Part shown: positions 31,175-40,728 of the stretch, in pieces
Numbering within the stretch: the first letter of the stretch is position 1
Layout of the letters: every line of letters starts with the position of its first letter
Assembly (NCBI GenBank): GCA_902595425.1
Contig: CACJPV010000004.1
Coordinates: 1 to 47,005 of the forward strand
DNA: 47,005 nt
DNA from: an uncultured Alphaproteobacteria bacterium
Lineage (GTDB): Bacteria; Pseudomonadota; Alphaproteobacteria; HIMB59; GCA-002718135
Reading direction: 5' to 3'
The notes under the pieces: generated by a model
Database searches by the model: none
What the model saw: only the letters and a program-made list of their open reading frames with translations
What the model was told of the DNA's origin: nothing
Translations under genes and position numbers: made by a program

Positions 31175-32919
31175 TGGCATTCAATAAGATTGATTTAGAT
31201 AATATAAAATCAAAAATTCTTATTTCCGAAGAGTTAGAAAAAAAAACTAAAGTAATTAAAAAGGGAAAAGATTTTTGGTGTTGTTGTCCATTTCATAATG
31301 AAAAAACTCCTTCATGTAAAATAAATGATGAGCAGGGATCTTATTATTGTTTTGGTTGTGGGGCCAAAGGAGATATTTTTACAATCTATCAAGAATTATT
31401 TAATTACACTTTCTTAGAAGCAGTAAAAGAGTTAGCCAACAGAGCAGGAATTAAAATAAATTTTGAGCAAACTTCAAATTATAAAGAGTATGATAAACAT
31501 CTAAAGATATTAGAAATTTCAGCTACGTGGTTTGAAGAAAACTTAAATGTAGAAAACAATTTATGCATAAAATATTTACACAATCGAAAATTATCAAATG
31601 AAACAATTAAAGCTTTTAGACTTGGGTATTCCTATAATAAAGATCTTTCACTTTATAAGTATTTAAAAAATTTATCATTTACAGATGAAGAAATCTTAAA
31701 AAGTAACGTTGCCAAGCTTGATAAAAATGAAAATATAAAAGATTTTTTTTATAAGAGATTAATTTTTCCAATAACTAATATCAACGGAAAAGTAGTTGGA
31801 TTTGGTGGCCGTGTTTTAGATAATTCTAACCCTAAATATATAAATTCTCCAGAAAGTCATTATTTCAAAAAGAGAAGCATGTTGTATAATCTAAATTTAG
31901 CAAAAAATTCTGCAAGAGAGAAAAAAAACTTATTAATTTGTGAGGGATATATGGATGTAATTTCATTATATCAGAACAATATTAAAAGCGTTGTAGCACC
32001 ACTTGGGACATCCTTTACTCAAGAGCAATTAGAACTTTCTTGGAAATATACTAATAAACCGACGATAATGTTTGATGGTGATGATGCTGGTGTTAGAGCA
32101 TCCTATAAAGCAGCAATAATGTCTCTTCCTTTTTTAATTCCAAATAAATCTCTTCAATTTATCAATTTACCAAAAAATTATGATCCAGATAGTTTTCTAG
32201 AAAAAAATAAATTAGAAGATTTAATAAGAATATTAAAAGAACCAATACCGCTATTAAACTATATTTTCGAAGTATCCAGTAGTGGAATTTCTCTTAATCA
32301 TGCAGATCAAAAAATTTCATACGATCAATATCTTGATGATTTAATTGCCATTATCAAAGATAAAAAAATACAATATTTTTATAAAAGTGAATTTAAATCT
32401 TTATTTTTTAAAAAATTAAGAAACACTAATAAGCCTAATGCAAGAAATATAATCCCAAAGAAAATTGTTTCTTTACAAAAAAAACAGATATATTCTTTTA
32501 TAGCTAGTGCAATTAACCACCCTAAAATAAAAGACAAAATAATTGATTGCATTAGCCAAAGTATTGAATTGGATGAAATTGAGAAAAAAATTTTAGAAAA
32601 ACTTAAAAATGATGTGGTAATTCATAATAATAAGTCTGATTTTTTAAATTTATTCACCCAAGAAATCAGACAATTTGTAGAATCTAAGATATTGCAACCC
32701 AGTATTTACAAACTTTTCCCATATTCTAGCCAAAAATACAAATCAAATGCAGCTTTAAAGGAAATACAAGAATCTGTGAAAAACTTGAATACAAGGCTTT
32801 CAAATTTGGAAAAAATAAATAAAAGCCTAAGTACCTTTGAAAAAGATAACACTTCTTTAAACTGGGATGAGCTTCAGAAGATATCTAGCGAATTAGAGGA
32901 AAACTATAACGATAGTTAA
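31174..32919 (+). CDS. dnaG: DNA primase
   Basis: DnaG makes RNA primers for replication. It has 581 residues. The CHC2 zinc ribbon has Cys38, His41, Cys59 and Cys62 in [12 protein letters not shown] and [11 protein letters not shown]. The catalytic core contains FGGRVLD and the TOPRIM glutamate in [15 protein letters not shown], with the metal-binding aspartates in [12 protein letters not shown]. The C-terminal helicase-binding domain is divergent. The gene couples to yqeY by TAATG and ends one base before rpoD. Confidence 0.96.
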   Translation: MAFNKIDLDNIKSKILISEELEKKTKVIKKGKDFWCCCPFHNEKTPSCKINDEQGSYYCFGCGAKGDIFTIYQELFNYTFLEAVKELANRAGIKINFEQTSNYKEYDKHLKILEISATWFEENLNVENNLCIKYLHNRKLSNETIKAFRLGYSYNKDLSLYKYLKNLSFTDEEILKSNVAKLDKNENIKDFFYKRLIFPITNINGKVVGFGGRVLDNSNPKYINSPESHYFKKRSMLYNLNLAKNSAREKKNLLICEGYMDVISLYQNNIKSVVAPLGTSFTQEQLELSWKYTNKPTIMFDGDDAGVRASYKAAIMSLPFLIPNKSLQFINLPKNYDPDSFLEKNKLEDLIRILKEPIPLLNYIFEVSSSGISLNHADQKISYDQYLDDLIAIIKDKKIQYFYKSEFKSLFFKKLRNTNKPNARNIIPKKIVSLQKKQIYSFIASAINHPKIKDKIIDCISQSIELDEIEKKILEKLKNDVVIHNNKSDFLNLFTQEIRQFVESKILQPSIYKLFPYSSQKYKSNAALKEIQESVKNLNTRLSNLEKINKSLSTFEKDNTSLNWDELQKISSELEENYNDS

Positions 32920-32920
32920 T

Positions 32921-35116
32921 ATGGCAAAAAAGAAAGTTAAAAAAAATAAGAGTGTAACAAAAAAAACTTTATCAAAAAAAAGTAATATAAAAAAAACTGT
33001 TGCAAAAAAAACCACTAAAAAAAATAAAACAATCACAAAAAAAACATCCAGATTAAAAAAAAATTCCAAAGTAAAAAAAGTTACTAAAAAAAAATCAACA
33101 GTTAAAAAAAAATCATTAAATAAAAATACTAAAATAAAAAAAACAACTCTCAAAATTGAAGAAAAGAAAGTCAAAAAACAAAAAAAAGTAATATCTTTTG
33201 ATGATCATATTAAAGCAGTTATTGCCAAATTATTAGATAAACATAAAGTTGATGGTATATATACCTTAAAAATAATTGAAAAAGCTGTTCCTAAAAAATT
33301 TAGAACTCCCGATAATGTATCTAAAGTTGAGAAATTTTTAAGAAATAATAACATATCTATTTTTTCTGAAGAGGAAGCGGCTTCTTTAATTAAATCTGCT
33401 AAAGAAGATAAATCTAAAGATGACGAAAGTGGAGAAGAAGAAAAAAAACAAACAGGAAAAACTGATGATCCAGTAAGATTATATTTAAGAGATATGGGAG
33501 CTGTTGAACTTTTAAGCAGAGAAGGTGAAATAGCAATAGCAAAAAGAATTGAGGCTGGTAGAGAAAAAATGATCGGAGCTATATGTGAGAGTCCTATGAC
33601 GATCCGTTCTATTATTAACTGGAAAGATTCAATTAAAGATGGAACAATGTTACTTAGAGATATTGTAGATTTAGAGGCTACATATGATATGTCAGACATA
33701 GGTGATACAAAAATTGATGACACACTTAAATTAATAGAAGCTTCTGAAAAAAAAGGTAAACCAAAAGAAGAAAAAAATAAAACTTCTGAAGATGAAAATG
33801 ATGAGAACCTAAATAATTCTTCAGAAGATGACGAAGATGACGATACTCTAAACGTATCACTTGCAGCAATGGAAGAAAAACTTAAGCCAAAAGTTTTAAA
33901 AGATTTTGATGATATAACTAAACTTTTTAAGAAACTACAGAAATCAAGTTTAGACCTAATGAAGTCTGATAAAAATTCGAAAAATTATCCTATTCTTGAT
34001 AAAAAATACAAAAAAATCCAAAAGGAAATGGTTATTGCAATGAAAGCTGTTCATTTCAATGCTTCTACAATTGAGGCATTGATGGAGTCTCTTTATGAAT
34101 TAAACAAAAAGCTTTTAATTAGAGAAGGCAGAATGCTTCGTTTAGCTATTGCAGAAGGTGTAAAAAGAGAAAATTTTATTGAAGAATATTTGAATTTTAA
34201 CTTTGAAAAAAACTGGATTCAAAACCTTTTAAGTATAAATGATAAAAATTGGGAAAAATTTATTAATAAAAATCATATTGAAATTAATAAGTTAATTGAA
34301 GAAATCAAAGAAATTCAGGATGCTTCAGAATTACCCTTACCCGAGTTTAGAAGAATTGTAAGCACAGTCCAGCAAGGAGAAAGATCTGCCAACAGGGCAA
34401 AAAAAGAAATGATAGAGTCTAATCTTCGTTTGGTAATTTCAATAGCCAAAAAATATACAAATAGAGGTTTACAATTTTTAGATTTAATACAAGAAGGAAA
34501 TATTGGTTTGATGAAGGCTGTAGACAAATTTGAATACAGAAGAGGTTATAAATTCTCAACATACGCTACTTGGTGGATCAGACAAGCTATAACAAGATCA
34601 ATTGCAGATCAGGCAAGAACAATAAGAATTCCTGTACACATGATCGAAACTATTAATAAAATCGTTAGAACTACTAGACAAATAATGGCTGAAATTGGAA
34701 GAGAGCCAACGCCTAATGAGCTTGCAGATAGATTACACATGCCTCTTGATAAAGTTAAGAAAGTTCTAAAAATAGCAAAAGAGCCAATAAGTCTTGAAAC
34801 ACCTGTTGGAGATGAAGAGGATAGTTCACTGGGTGATTTTATTGAAGACAAAAATGCCCTCATTCCAATTGAAGCAGCTGTTAAAAGTTCATTAAGAGAT
34901 ACTACAACAAGTATTTTATCCTCCTTAACTCCAAGGGAAGAAAGAGTCCTTAGAATGCGTTTTGGTATCGGTATGAATAGTGATCATACGCTTGAAGAAG
35001 TAGGTCAACAATTTAGTGTTACAAGAGAGAGAATACGTCAAATAGAAGCAAAGGCATTAAGAAAATTAAAACATCCAACTAGAGCTAGAAAACTAAAAAC
35101 TTTTCTTGACGAATAA
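32921..35116 (+). CDS. rpoD: RNA polymerase sigma factor RpoD (sigma-70) with lysine-rich N-terminal tail
   Basis: The primary sigma factor directs RNA polymerase to housekeeping promoters. Of 731 residues, about 1-90 form a very lysine-rich tail with repeating TKK/KKT units. Region 1.1-like sequence ([20 protein letters not shown]) follows. Next come region 1.2 ([20 protein letters not shown]), a long acidic non-conserved spacer, regions 2.1-2.4 (ending [20 protein letters not shown]), region 3 and region 4.2 ([20 protein letters not shown]). The H1-like tail may be a nucleic-acid-binding extension. The gene shares its operon with dnaG and the MBL protein (TAATG overlap). Confidence 0.97.
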   Translation: MAKKKVKKNKSVTKKTLSKKSNIKKTVAKKTTKKNKTITKKTSRLKKNSKVKKVTKKKSTVKKKSLNKNTKIKKTTLKIEEKKVKKQKKVISFDDHIKAVIAKLLDKHKVDGIYTLKIIEKAVPKKFRTPDNVSKVEKFLRNNNISIFSEEEAASLIKSAKEDKSKDDESGEEEKKQTGKTDDPVRLYLRDMGAVELLSREGEIAIAKRIEAGREKMIGAICESPMTIRSIINWKDSIKDGTMLLRDIVDLEATYDMSDIGDTKIDDTLKLIEASEKKGKPKEEKNKTSEDENDENLNNSSEDDEDDDTLNVSLAAMEEKLKPKVLKDFDDITKLFKKLQKSSLDLMKSDKNSKNYPILDKKYKKIQKEMVIAMKAVHFNASTIEALMESLYELNKKLLIREGRMLRLAIAEGVKRENFIEEYLNFNFEKNWIQNLLSINDKNWEKFINKNHIEINKLIEEIKEIQDASELPLPEFRRIVSTVQQGERSANRAKKEMIESNLRLVISIAKKYTNRGLQFLDLIQEGNIGLMKAVDKFEYRRGYKFSTYATWWIRQAITRSIADQARTIRIPVHMIETINKIVRTTRQIMAEIGREPTPNELADRLHMPLDKVKKVLKIAKEPISLETPVGDEEDSSLGDFIEDKNALIPIEAAVKSSLRDTTTSILSSLTPREERVLRMRFGIGMNSDHTLEEVGQQFSVTRERIRQIEAKALRKLKHPTRARKLKTFLDE

Positions 35117-35943
35117 TGAAATTAACCCTTCTTGGGACAGGTTGTCCAAGTGTTGATCACAAACGATTTGGACCATCAAATTTAATAATAACAAAAAATA
35201 CCAAAATTTTAGTTGATTGTGGCTCAGGCATAACTCAAAGACTTCATCAGCTAAATGTATCATCAGCAAGTATTGATGCTTTATTTTTTACCCATCTTCA
35301 TTCTGATCATGCAGTTGATTTATATCAATTGATCATTTCGTCATGGCACTCTTACAGAATAAAACCATGGAAAATTTATGGACCAAAAGGTACTAAAAAA
35401 TTTGTAAAAAAAATTATGGATGCATGGGCTGATGAGCGAAAGTTAAGAATTTTTTATGAAGCAAGGGCATCATCAAAGGCATTTAAAATTGATGTAACGG
35501 AATTTAATTCTTTAGGTGATATCAAGGTTAAAGATTTAAAGATTAAATATTTTGAAGTTGATCATAAGCCAGTGAAATATGCTTATGGTTTTTCTTTTAC
35601 TAATAATGACAAAAAATTAACAATTAGTGGTGACACAAAACCATGTGAAAATTTAATGAAATATGCACAAAAATCAGATGTTCTTCTTCATGAAGTTTTT
35701 ATTGAAGGAGAAATTTTACAAACAAACAAGATGCGAACTAAAAAAACTTTACATAATGTAAAAAGTTATCATACAACTTCATCTCAAGTAGGAAAAGTAG
35801 CTTTTATTACTCAGAGTAAAAAATTAGTTTTAACTCATTTTGTTCCAACTCAATTTAATAAAAATAAATTAAAAAAAGTCATTAAAAAAGATTTTGGAAA
35901 AGATCCAATAATAGGGGAAGATTTAATGACTATAACTATTTAA
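35116..35943 (+). CDS. MBL-fold metallohydrolase (RNase Z-like)
   Basis: The 275-residue metallo-beta-lactamase-fold hydrolase carries the HxHxDH motif as THLHSDHAVD (His60, His62, Asp64, His65), a further Asp in ISGDTKPCENL, and the C-terminal VLTHFVPTQ with a late His. The pattern matches the RNase Z/arylsulfatase-like branch. It lacks the long exosite arm expected of a standard tRNase Z, so tRNA 3' processing is uncertain, and both sequenced tRNAs here encode their CCA. It is translationally coupled to rpoD (TAATG) and may be a later addition to that operon. Confidence 0.85.
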   Translation: MKLTLLGTGCPSVDHKRFGPSNLIITKNTKILVDCGSGITQRLHQLNVSSASIDALFFTHLHSDHAVDLYQLIISSWHSYRIKPWKIYGPKGTKKFVKKIMDAWADERKLRIFYEARASSKAFKIDVTEFNSLGDIKVKDLKIKYFEVDHKPVKYAYGFSFTNNDKKLTISGDTKPCENLMKYAQKSDVLLHEVFIEGEILQTNKMRTKKTLHNVKSYHTTSSQVGKVAFITQSKKLVLTHFVPTQFNKNKLKKVIKKDFGKDPIIGEDLMTITI

Positions 35944-35956
35944 TTTAAATTATTTT

Positions 35957-37321
35957 TTAGATGTATTCTGCTAAATAATTACCATGTGCCTCAATCATTT
36001 TATCTGTCATTGAATAGATTTCATCAATAGTAAGATTTGCGGCTGTAAGTGGATCAAGTAATGCAGCATGATAAATAGTCTCTTTCTTTCTAGTTAAAGC
36101 TGCTTCTGCGGTGAGTATTTGAACATTAATATTAGTTCTCATCAAAGCAGCTAAATGTTCAGGAAGTTTACCAAATTTTTGTGGAGAATATCCATTCGAA
36201 CTTATAATACATGGCACTTCAACACAACAATTTGAAGGGAGGTTCTCTATATAACCATTATTCATTACATTAGCATTAACTGTAATTTCATTATTATTTA
36301 CTACTCCATCAATAATATAAGATGCATATTCATGACTTCTTTCTAAAGGTTGTTCATAAATTGGAGTCATGTCTTCTTCTAGTTTGTTCCATAATTTTAT
36401 ACTTATTTCACACCGATCAATATATTCTTCTAGAGGAATTTTGTATTTTTCTAATTGATCTTTTCTATTTTGTTTTATGAACCAAGGCACATATTCGGCA
36501 AAGTGTTCACTTGACTCTGTAACGAAATATCCAAATCTCCTAAGTATCTCATATCTGACTTTTTCATGAAGAACCTTATTAGAATATTCTGTTTTCTCTC
36601 GACTTCTAGAAGATAGGATTTCATCATTAACAATCTTATCTGCTAAACTTTTTAGTTTTGGATATAAATCTTCACTTTGAGTATCTGTAATTTTTTTTTC
36701 AAATTTTTGATAAAAAGCCATGTGGTTAATTCCGACACATAGGTAATCAATATCCTCAATATTTTCTCCTAAATCTTCTGCAAGCATCTCAGCTGTACCT
36801 TGAACTGAATGGCATAATCCCATTGTCTTAATTTCAGGAAATGATTTATTAATAGCAATCATATTTGCACACATTGGGTTTACATATTGTAACCAAATTG
36901 CTTTGGGGCAAATTTCAATAATATCTTTTGCAATATCTAGTAAAACAGGTATTGTTCTTAAACCTCTCATTATACCTCCAATACCTAAAGTATCTCCAAT
37001 AGTTTGCTGCAGGCCAAATTTTTTTGGAATTTCAAAATCTATTACAGTTGAAGGTTTGTAGCCACCAACTTGAATAGTTGTTTGAACAAAATCTGCACCA
37101 ACTAATGATTCTCTTCTATTAGTATGTGATGTAATTTTGGGGTTTGCTCTAAGTTTTTGTGAAATAACAGTTAGTAAATCATGTGAGGCTTTTAATCTTT
37201 TTGGATCAATATCTTGAAGAGCAATTTCAATATTTTTGAAGGAGTTTAATGAAAGAAGATCAGCTACTATATTTTTTGTAAATACAGCACTGCCAGCACC
37301 AATAATAGTAAGTTTAGTCAT
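35957..37321 (-). CDS. GH4 family NAD-dependent alpha-galactosidase/alpha-glucosidase-like
   Basis: This 454-residue protein is a glycoside hydrolase family 4 member. Its Rossmann start reads TIIGAGSAVFTKNIVADLL, the metal/substrate region is WLQYVNPMCANMIAINK, and the manganese ligands are Cys170 (GLCHSVQGT) and His200 (GINHMAFY). GLCHSVQ is typical of MelA-type alpha-galactosidases, but alpha-glucosidases are close, so specificity is open. GH4 enzymes use NAD+ to oxidise C3 of the sugar and then eliminate the aglycone. No signal peptide is present, so the substrate must be imported. It lies upstream of the tRNA gene and divergent from the sugar transporter operon. Confidence 0.9.
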   Translation of the reverse strand: MTKLTIIGAGSAVFTKNIVADLLSLNSFKNIEIALQDIDPKRLKASHDLLTVISQKLRANPKITSHTNRRESLVGADFVQTTIQVGGYKPSTVIDFEIPKKFGLQQTIGDTLGIGGIMRGLRTIPVLLDIAKDIIEICPKAIWLQYVNPMCANMIAINKSFPEIKTMGLCHSVQGTAEMLAEDLGENIEDIDYLCVGINHMAFYQKFEKKITDTQSEDLYPKLKSLADKIVNDEILSSRSREKTEYSNKVLHEKVRYEILRRFGYFVTESSEHFAEYVPWFIKQNRKDQLEKYKIPLEEYIDRCEISIKLWNKLEEDMTPIYEQPLERSHEYASYIIDGVVNNNEITVNANVMNNGYIENLPSNCCVEVPCIISSNGYSPQKFGKLPEHLAALMRTNINVQILTAEAALTRKKETIYHAALLDPLTAANLTIDEIYSMTDKMIEAHGNYLAEYI

Positions 37322-37388
37322 AAATTTAACTATATTCCAAAAAAATAATATTACTAAATCAATTTTTGTATATAAGGATTTTTTTAAA

Positions 37389-37465
37389 GGGCTCTTAGCT
37401 CAGTTGGTTAGAGCGCCCCGCTCATAACGGGGTGGTCCGGGGTTCAAGTCCCTGAGAGCCCACCA
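37389..37465 (+). tRNA. tRNA with CAT anticodon, probably tRNA-Ile2 (lysidine)
   Basis: The 77-nt gene folds cleanly. The acceptor GGGCTCT pairs with AGAGCCC, the D arm is GCTC/GAGC, the anticodon stem CCCCG/CGGGG encloses CTCATAA, and the T arm is CCGGG-GTTCAAG-TCCCTG-like with one mismatch. Discriminator A and encoded CCA end it. The CTTAGCTCAGTTGGTTAGAGC opening resembles bacterial tRNA-Ile(CAU), whose C34 is modified to lysidine. Elongator tRNA-Met is the alternative. Confidence 0.9.
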
Positions 37466-37641
37466 TTTATTATAAATTTTGATACTTAAAATTTTGGATT
37501 TCTATAAAAATAATTATTTTTTTTGAGTTTTAGAGATATTTAATTTTTTTCTTTAAAAACTAATAAAATTAATGCTTTATATTATTATTTTTTAATATTA
37601 TCACATTCTCAGATATTATATTTTAAATAATAGGAGGAAGA
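37466..37641 (+). promoter_or_regulatory. Leader of the sugar-uptake operon with strong Shine-Dalgarno
   Basis: This 176-base AT-rich gap carries the promoter of the transporter operon. Several TATATT-like -10 candidates exist and none is decisive. A perfect AGGAGG at 37632-37637, four bases before the ATG at 37642, is the strongest ribosome-binding site seen in the window. I find no copy of the LacI operator identified at 44872 in this leader. Confidence 0.5.
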
Positions 37642-38862
37642 ATGAAAAAACTAATAACATTAATAGTTTTATTCGCCTCAACTGTTGTATCTGCAGGTAC
37701 ATTGGTTGTTAATTCAAACCAATCTGGAGAATCTTCAAAAGCTGCTTTTGATGCATATGTAGATGCATTTAGAGCTGCTCATCCTGAAGTAACAGTTGTT
37801 GTAAACGAATTTGAACACGAAGCTTACAAAACTGCAATCAGAAATTTTTTAACTGCTGAGGCACCTGATGTTGCAATTTGGTTTGCTGGTAACAGAATGA
37901 AATTTTTTGTTGATCAAAATTTATTCCAAGATGTAAGTGATGTTTGGGCAGATGCTGGTCTTAATGACTCAATGGCTTCTACTAAAGGATCTCTTACTGT
38001 TAATGGTAAACAGTATGGTGTACCATGGGGTTACTATCAGTGGGGTGTTTACTACCGAAAAGATCTTTTTGATAATTTAGGTTTAAATGTACCTAAAGAT
38101 TGGGAAGAATTTAAATGGGTATGTGCTATGCTGAAAAAGAATGGTATTACTCCAATCACTATTGGAACAAAATATCTCTGGACTGCTGGCGGATGGTTTG
38201 ATTACTTAAACTTAAGAATCAATGGCTATCAATTCCACATGGATTTAACTGCTGGTAAAGTAAGTTATGAAGATCCAAGATTAGATGCTACTTTTGCTGC
38301 GTGGAGAGAATTAATTGATCCAGGATATTTTCTTGAAGATCATGCTTCTTTTTCATGGCAAGATGCTCAAGCTCCACAAATTAACGGTGAAGCAGCAATG
38401 TATTTAATTGGAAACTTCTATGTTCCAACTCTTGAAAGTGCTGGCGTTGTAGATAAAATGGATTTTTTCCAATTCCCTACAATTGTTGAAGGTATAGGTG
38501 TTGCAGAGGATGCTCCAACTGATACTATGCATATTCCTAGTGGTGCTAAAAATGTTGAAGATGCTAAAAAGTTCTTAGCATTTATGTCTAACAAAGAGGC
38601 TGCTACTAACTGGGCAACAATGGGTGGTATGTTAAGTCCAAATAAATACGCTGATAAGCCAACAAATAGATTCTCAGTCATGGGAGCAGAAATGCTTGCA
38701 GCTGCAGATGACATTGCGCAATTCTGGGATAGAGATGCTAATCCAGATATGGCTGGTGCAGCAATGGAAGGTTTCCAAGAATTTATGGTTAAACCTGACC
38801 GTGAAGCAAAAATTAGAGCTCGTCTTGAAAAAGAAAGAGCACGAATTCACGGACCTCTATAA
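37642..38862 (+). CDS. Sugar ABC transporter substrate-binding protein (family 1)
   Basis: The 406-residue protein is an extracellular solute-binding protein of the CUT1 (MalE-like) class. It has a signal peptide (MKKLITLIVLFASTVVSAG, cleavage about residue 18-19), the landmark APDVAIWFAGNRMKFFVDQN, and GVPWGYYQWGVYYRKDLFDN with aromatics that usually stack on sugars. GEAAMYLIGNF follows near residue 252. The sugar bound is not predictable. Its composition and strong Shine-Dalgarno suggest high expression. A palindrome follows it, then the permeases, in the order of malE-malF type operons. Confidence 0.93.
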   Translation: MKKLITLIVLFASTVVSAGTLVVNSNQSGESSKAAFDAYVDAFRAAHPEVTVVVNEFEHEAYKTAIRNFLTAEAPDVAIWFAGNRMKFFVDQNLFQDVSDVWADAGLNDSMASTKGSLTVNGKQYGVPWGYYQWGVYYRKDLFDNLGLNVPKDWEEFKWVCAMLKKNGITPITIGTKYLWTAGGWFDYLNLRINGYQFHMDLTAGKVSYEDPRLDATFAAWRELIDPGYFLEDHASFSWQDAQAPQINGEAAMYLIGNFYVPTLESAGVVDKMDFFQFPTIVEGIGVAEDAPTDTMHIPSGAKNVEDAKKFLAFMSNKEAATNWATMGGMLSPNKYADKPTNRFSVMGAEMLAAADDIAQFWDRDANPDMAGAAMEGFQEFMVKPDREAKIRARLEKERARIHGPL

Positions 38863-38874
38863 AAATTTTACTTT

Positions 38875-38898
38875 TGAGGCGGAATTAATTCCGCCTCA
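38875..38898. repeat. 24-nt perfect GC-rich palindrome between binding protein and permease genes
   Basis: The sequence reads TGAGGCGGAATT then its exact reverse complement AATTCCGCCTCA, giving a 12+12 palindrome in otherwise AT-rich DNA. As RNA it makes a 9-10 bp GC-rich hairpin. No uridine run follows, so it is a poor terminator. It more likely stabilises or processes the mRNA, letting more binding protein than permease be made. Confidence 0.75.
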
Positions 38899-38921
38899 TT
38901 GAAATAAATATATAATTAATC

Positions 38922-39836
38922 ATGACTTTTTGGGAACGTAATCAATTAAGGCTTGCTCCATTTCTTTTTTTAGCACCAGCAATCCTAATATTTCTAATTT
39001 ATGTAATTTATCCAATCATAGACTCTATCTGGGTTAGTTTTCATGAATGGAATGGAATGGACAAGGAAGGTATGCGAGGTAATGGTAATCCAAATTGGAG
39101 TTGGGTAGGTTTAGACCACTACATTACATTATTTACTGACGATGATGAATTTTATGTTTCCTTATTTAATAATATTAGATGGTTAATTTTTAGTCTTTTG
39201 GCTATTCCAATTGGTTTAATTTTAGCTCTTTTTGTTAATCAACAAATTTTAGGTATGAGATATATTAAATCTCTATTTTATTTTCCATTTGTAATTAATG
39301 CGGTTGTGATTGGTGTAATATTTACATGGTTTTATAATCCCAAATACGGCGCTCTTGCATATGTTTTAGGTTTTTTTGGTTTAGATCCTGTTCCTTTTTT
39401 AGCTGATGAAAATTTAGCTACATACGGAATAATAATTGCATCATTCTTTCCTGGTATCGCCTATACAATGATTCTTTATATTACCGGTTTAACTGGCGTT
39501 AGCAGAGAGATGATAGAGGCTGGAAGAATTGATGGAGCCTCAGGTTTCACTATGTTATGGAATGTTGTGTTGCCACAACTCAAACCTGCAACACTAATTG
39601 CTGTGGTGGTTACAATTGTTGGATCTTTAAGAAGTTTTGATTTAATTGCAGTTATGACAGCAGGTGGCCCATGGGGGAGTTCAGAAGTTCTTGCTTATAA
39701 AATGTATCAGGAGTCTCTTTTCAATTATAGAATGGGATATGGTGCAGCAATAGCAACAATATTATTTTTGATAATGGACATTTATATCGCCTGGTTTTTG
39801 TACAGACTATTTAAAAATGAGAGGTCTGAAAAATAA
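38922..39836 (+). CDS. Sugar ABC transporter permease, MalF-type
   Basis: This 304-residue inner-membrane permease has six predicted helices, the first at about residues 12-33. The CUT1 EAA loop reads EMIEAGRIDGASGFTMLWNV and continues to VLPQLKP, which docks the ATPase. Another landmark is GGPWGSSEVLAYKMYQESLF. With the next gene it forms the heterodimeric pore for the neighbouring binding protein. Its stop overlaps the start of the second permease as TAATG. Confidence 0.93.
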   Translation: MTFWERNQLRLAPFLFLAPAILIFLIYVIYPIIDSIWVSFHEWNGMDKEGMRGNGNPNWSWVGLDHYITLFTDDDEFYVSLFNNIRWLIFSLLAIPIGLILALFVNQQILGMRYIKSLFYFPFVINAVVIGVIFTWFYNPKYGALAYVLGFFGLDPVPFLADENLATYGIIIASFFPGIAYTMILYITGLTGVSREMIEAGRIDGASGFTMLWNVVLPQLKPATLIAVVVTIVGSLRSFDLIAVMTAGGPWGSSEVLAYKMYQESLFNYRMGYGAAIATILFLIMDIYIAWFLYRLFKNERSEK

Positions 39837-40687
39837 TGTTTCCAACACCTATTCAAAATTATTCACTGAAAGTAAATATAGGTTATCGATTATTGCTCTT
39901 GTTGACCCTTGCGATTTGGCTTTTACCACTAGTAGCCGTAATGTTAACATCAATGCGAACTTTTGATGATGTTCTTGCTGGAAATTATTGGACTTTTCCA
40001 GAAGAGACAGCAACTATTGCAAATTATACTGCTGTTTTTGAAGGTGGTAAAATGGGGAGATTTTTCTTAAATAGTATCATCATCACATTACCAACAGTTA
40101 TTGGTACCTTGTTTTTAAGCTCTTTAGCCGGTTATTCTCTAGCTATGCATCGATTTAAATTAAATCTTTTAGTTTTTGCTATGTTCATAGCCGGAAATTT
40201 TGTCCCGTTTCAAATTTTGATGATTCCAGTTAGAAATATCTCAATAGAAATGGGTGTTTATAACACACATATTGGTTTAATTATTTTTCATATTGCGTTT
40301 CAGACTGGTTTTTGCACTTTTTTCTTGAGAAATTTTATTAAAGAGTTGCCATTTGAATTAATTGAAGCAGCAAGAGCAGATGGTGCAACTGAATGGACAA
40401 TATATAGAAAAATTATTTTACCATTAATTGTTCCTGCACTAGCAGCTTTAGGAGTATTAGAATTTACATTTATTTGGAATGATTATTTTTGGGCTTTAGT
40501 TCTTACTCAAGGAGATACAGTTAAGCCAATTACGGTAGGATTAGATGTTTTACGTGGTCAGTGGACAACAAGCTGGAACTTAGTATCAGCTGGTTCAGTT
40601 GTTGCTGCTTTACCTCCAGTAATTATGTTTTTTATTCTTCAAAGACAATTTATACAAGGTCTTACTTTTGGTGCTGTAAAAGGCTAG
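39836..40687 (+). CDS. Sugar ABC transporter permease, MalG-type
   Basis: The 283-residue second permease has six helices (first at about residues 16-37), an EAA loop LIEAARADGATEWTIYRKII, and VLEFTFIWNDYFWALVLTQG, the typical MalG segment. It is translationally coupled to the first permease. No ATP-binding subunit follows. Aldolase begins 42 bases later, so energising presumably uses an ATPase encoded elsewhere. Confidence 0.93.
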   Translation: MFPTPIQNYSLKVNIGYRLLLLLTLAIWLLPLVAVMLTSMRTFDDVLAGNYWTFPEETATIANYTAVFEGGKMGRFFLNSIIITLPTVIGTLFLSSLAGYSLAMHRFKLNLLVFAMFIAGNFVPFQILMIPVRNISIEMGVYNTHIGLIIFHIAFQTGFCTFFLRNFIKELPFELIEAARADGATEWTIYRKIILPLIVPALAALGVLEFTFIWNDYFWALVLTQGDTVKPITVGLDVLRGQWTTSWNLVSAGSVVAALPPVIMFFILQRQFIQGLTFGAVKG

Positions 40688-40728
40688 CTTACTTGCAATA
40701 ATTTAATTTATCTTTAAAGAGTAACTCA

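Noticed and set aside
32893..33174. 93-codon open frame on the minus strand opposite the start of rpoD, very rich in Phe and Val
   Set aside because: It is simply the antisense of the lysine-codon-rich RpoD tail (AAA becomes TTT). It has no family resemblance and lies over a well-supported gene.
37441..37465. Possible attachment-site duplication of the tRNA 3' end
   Set aside because: I found no second copy of the tRNA 3' sequence and no integrase gene in the window.
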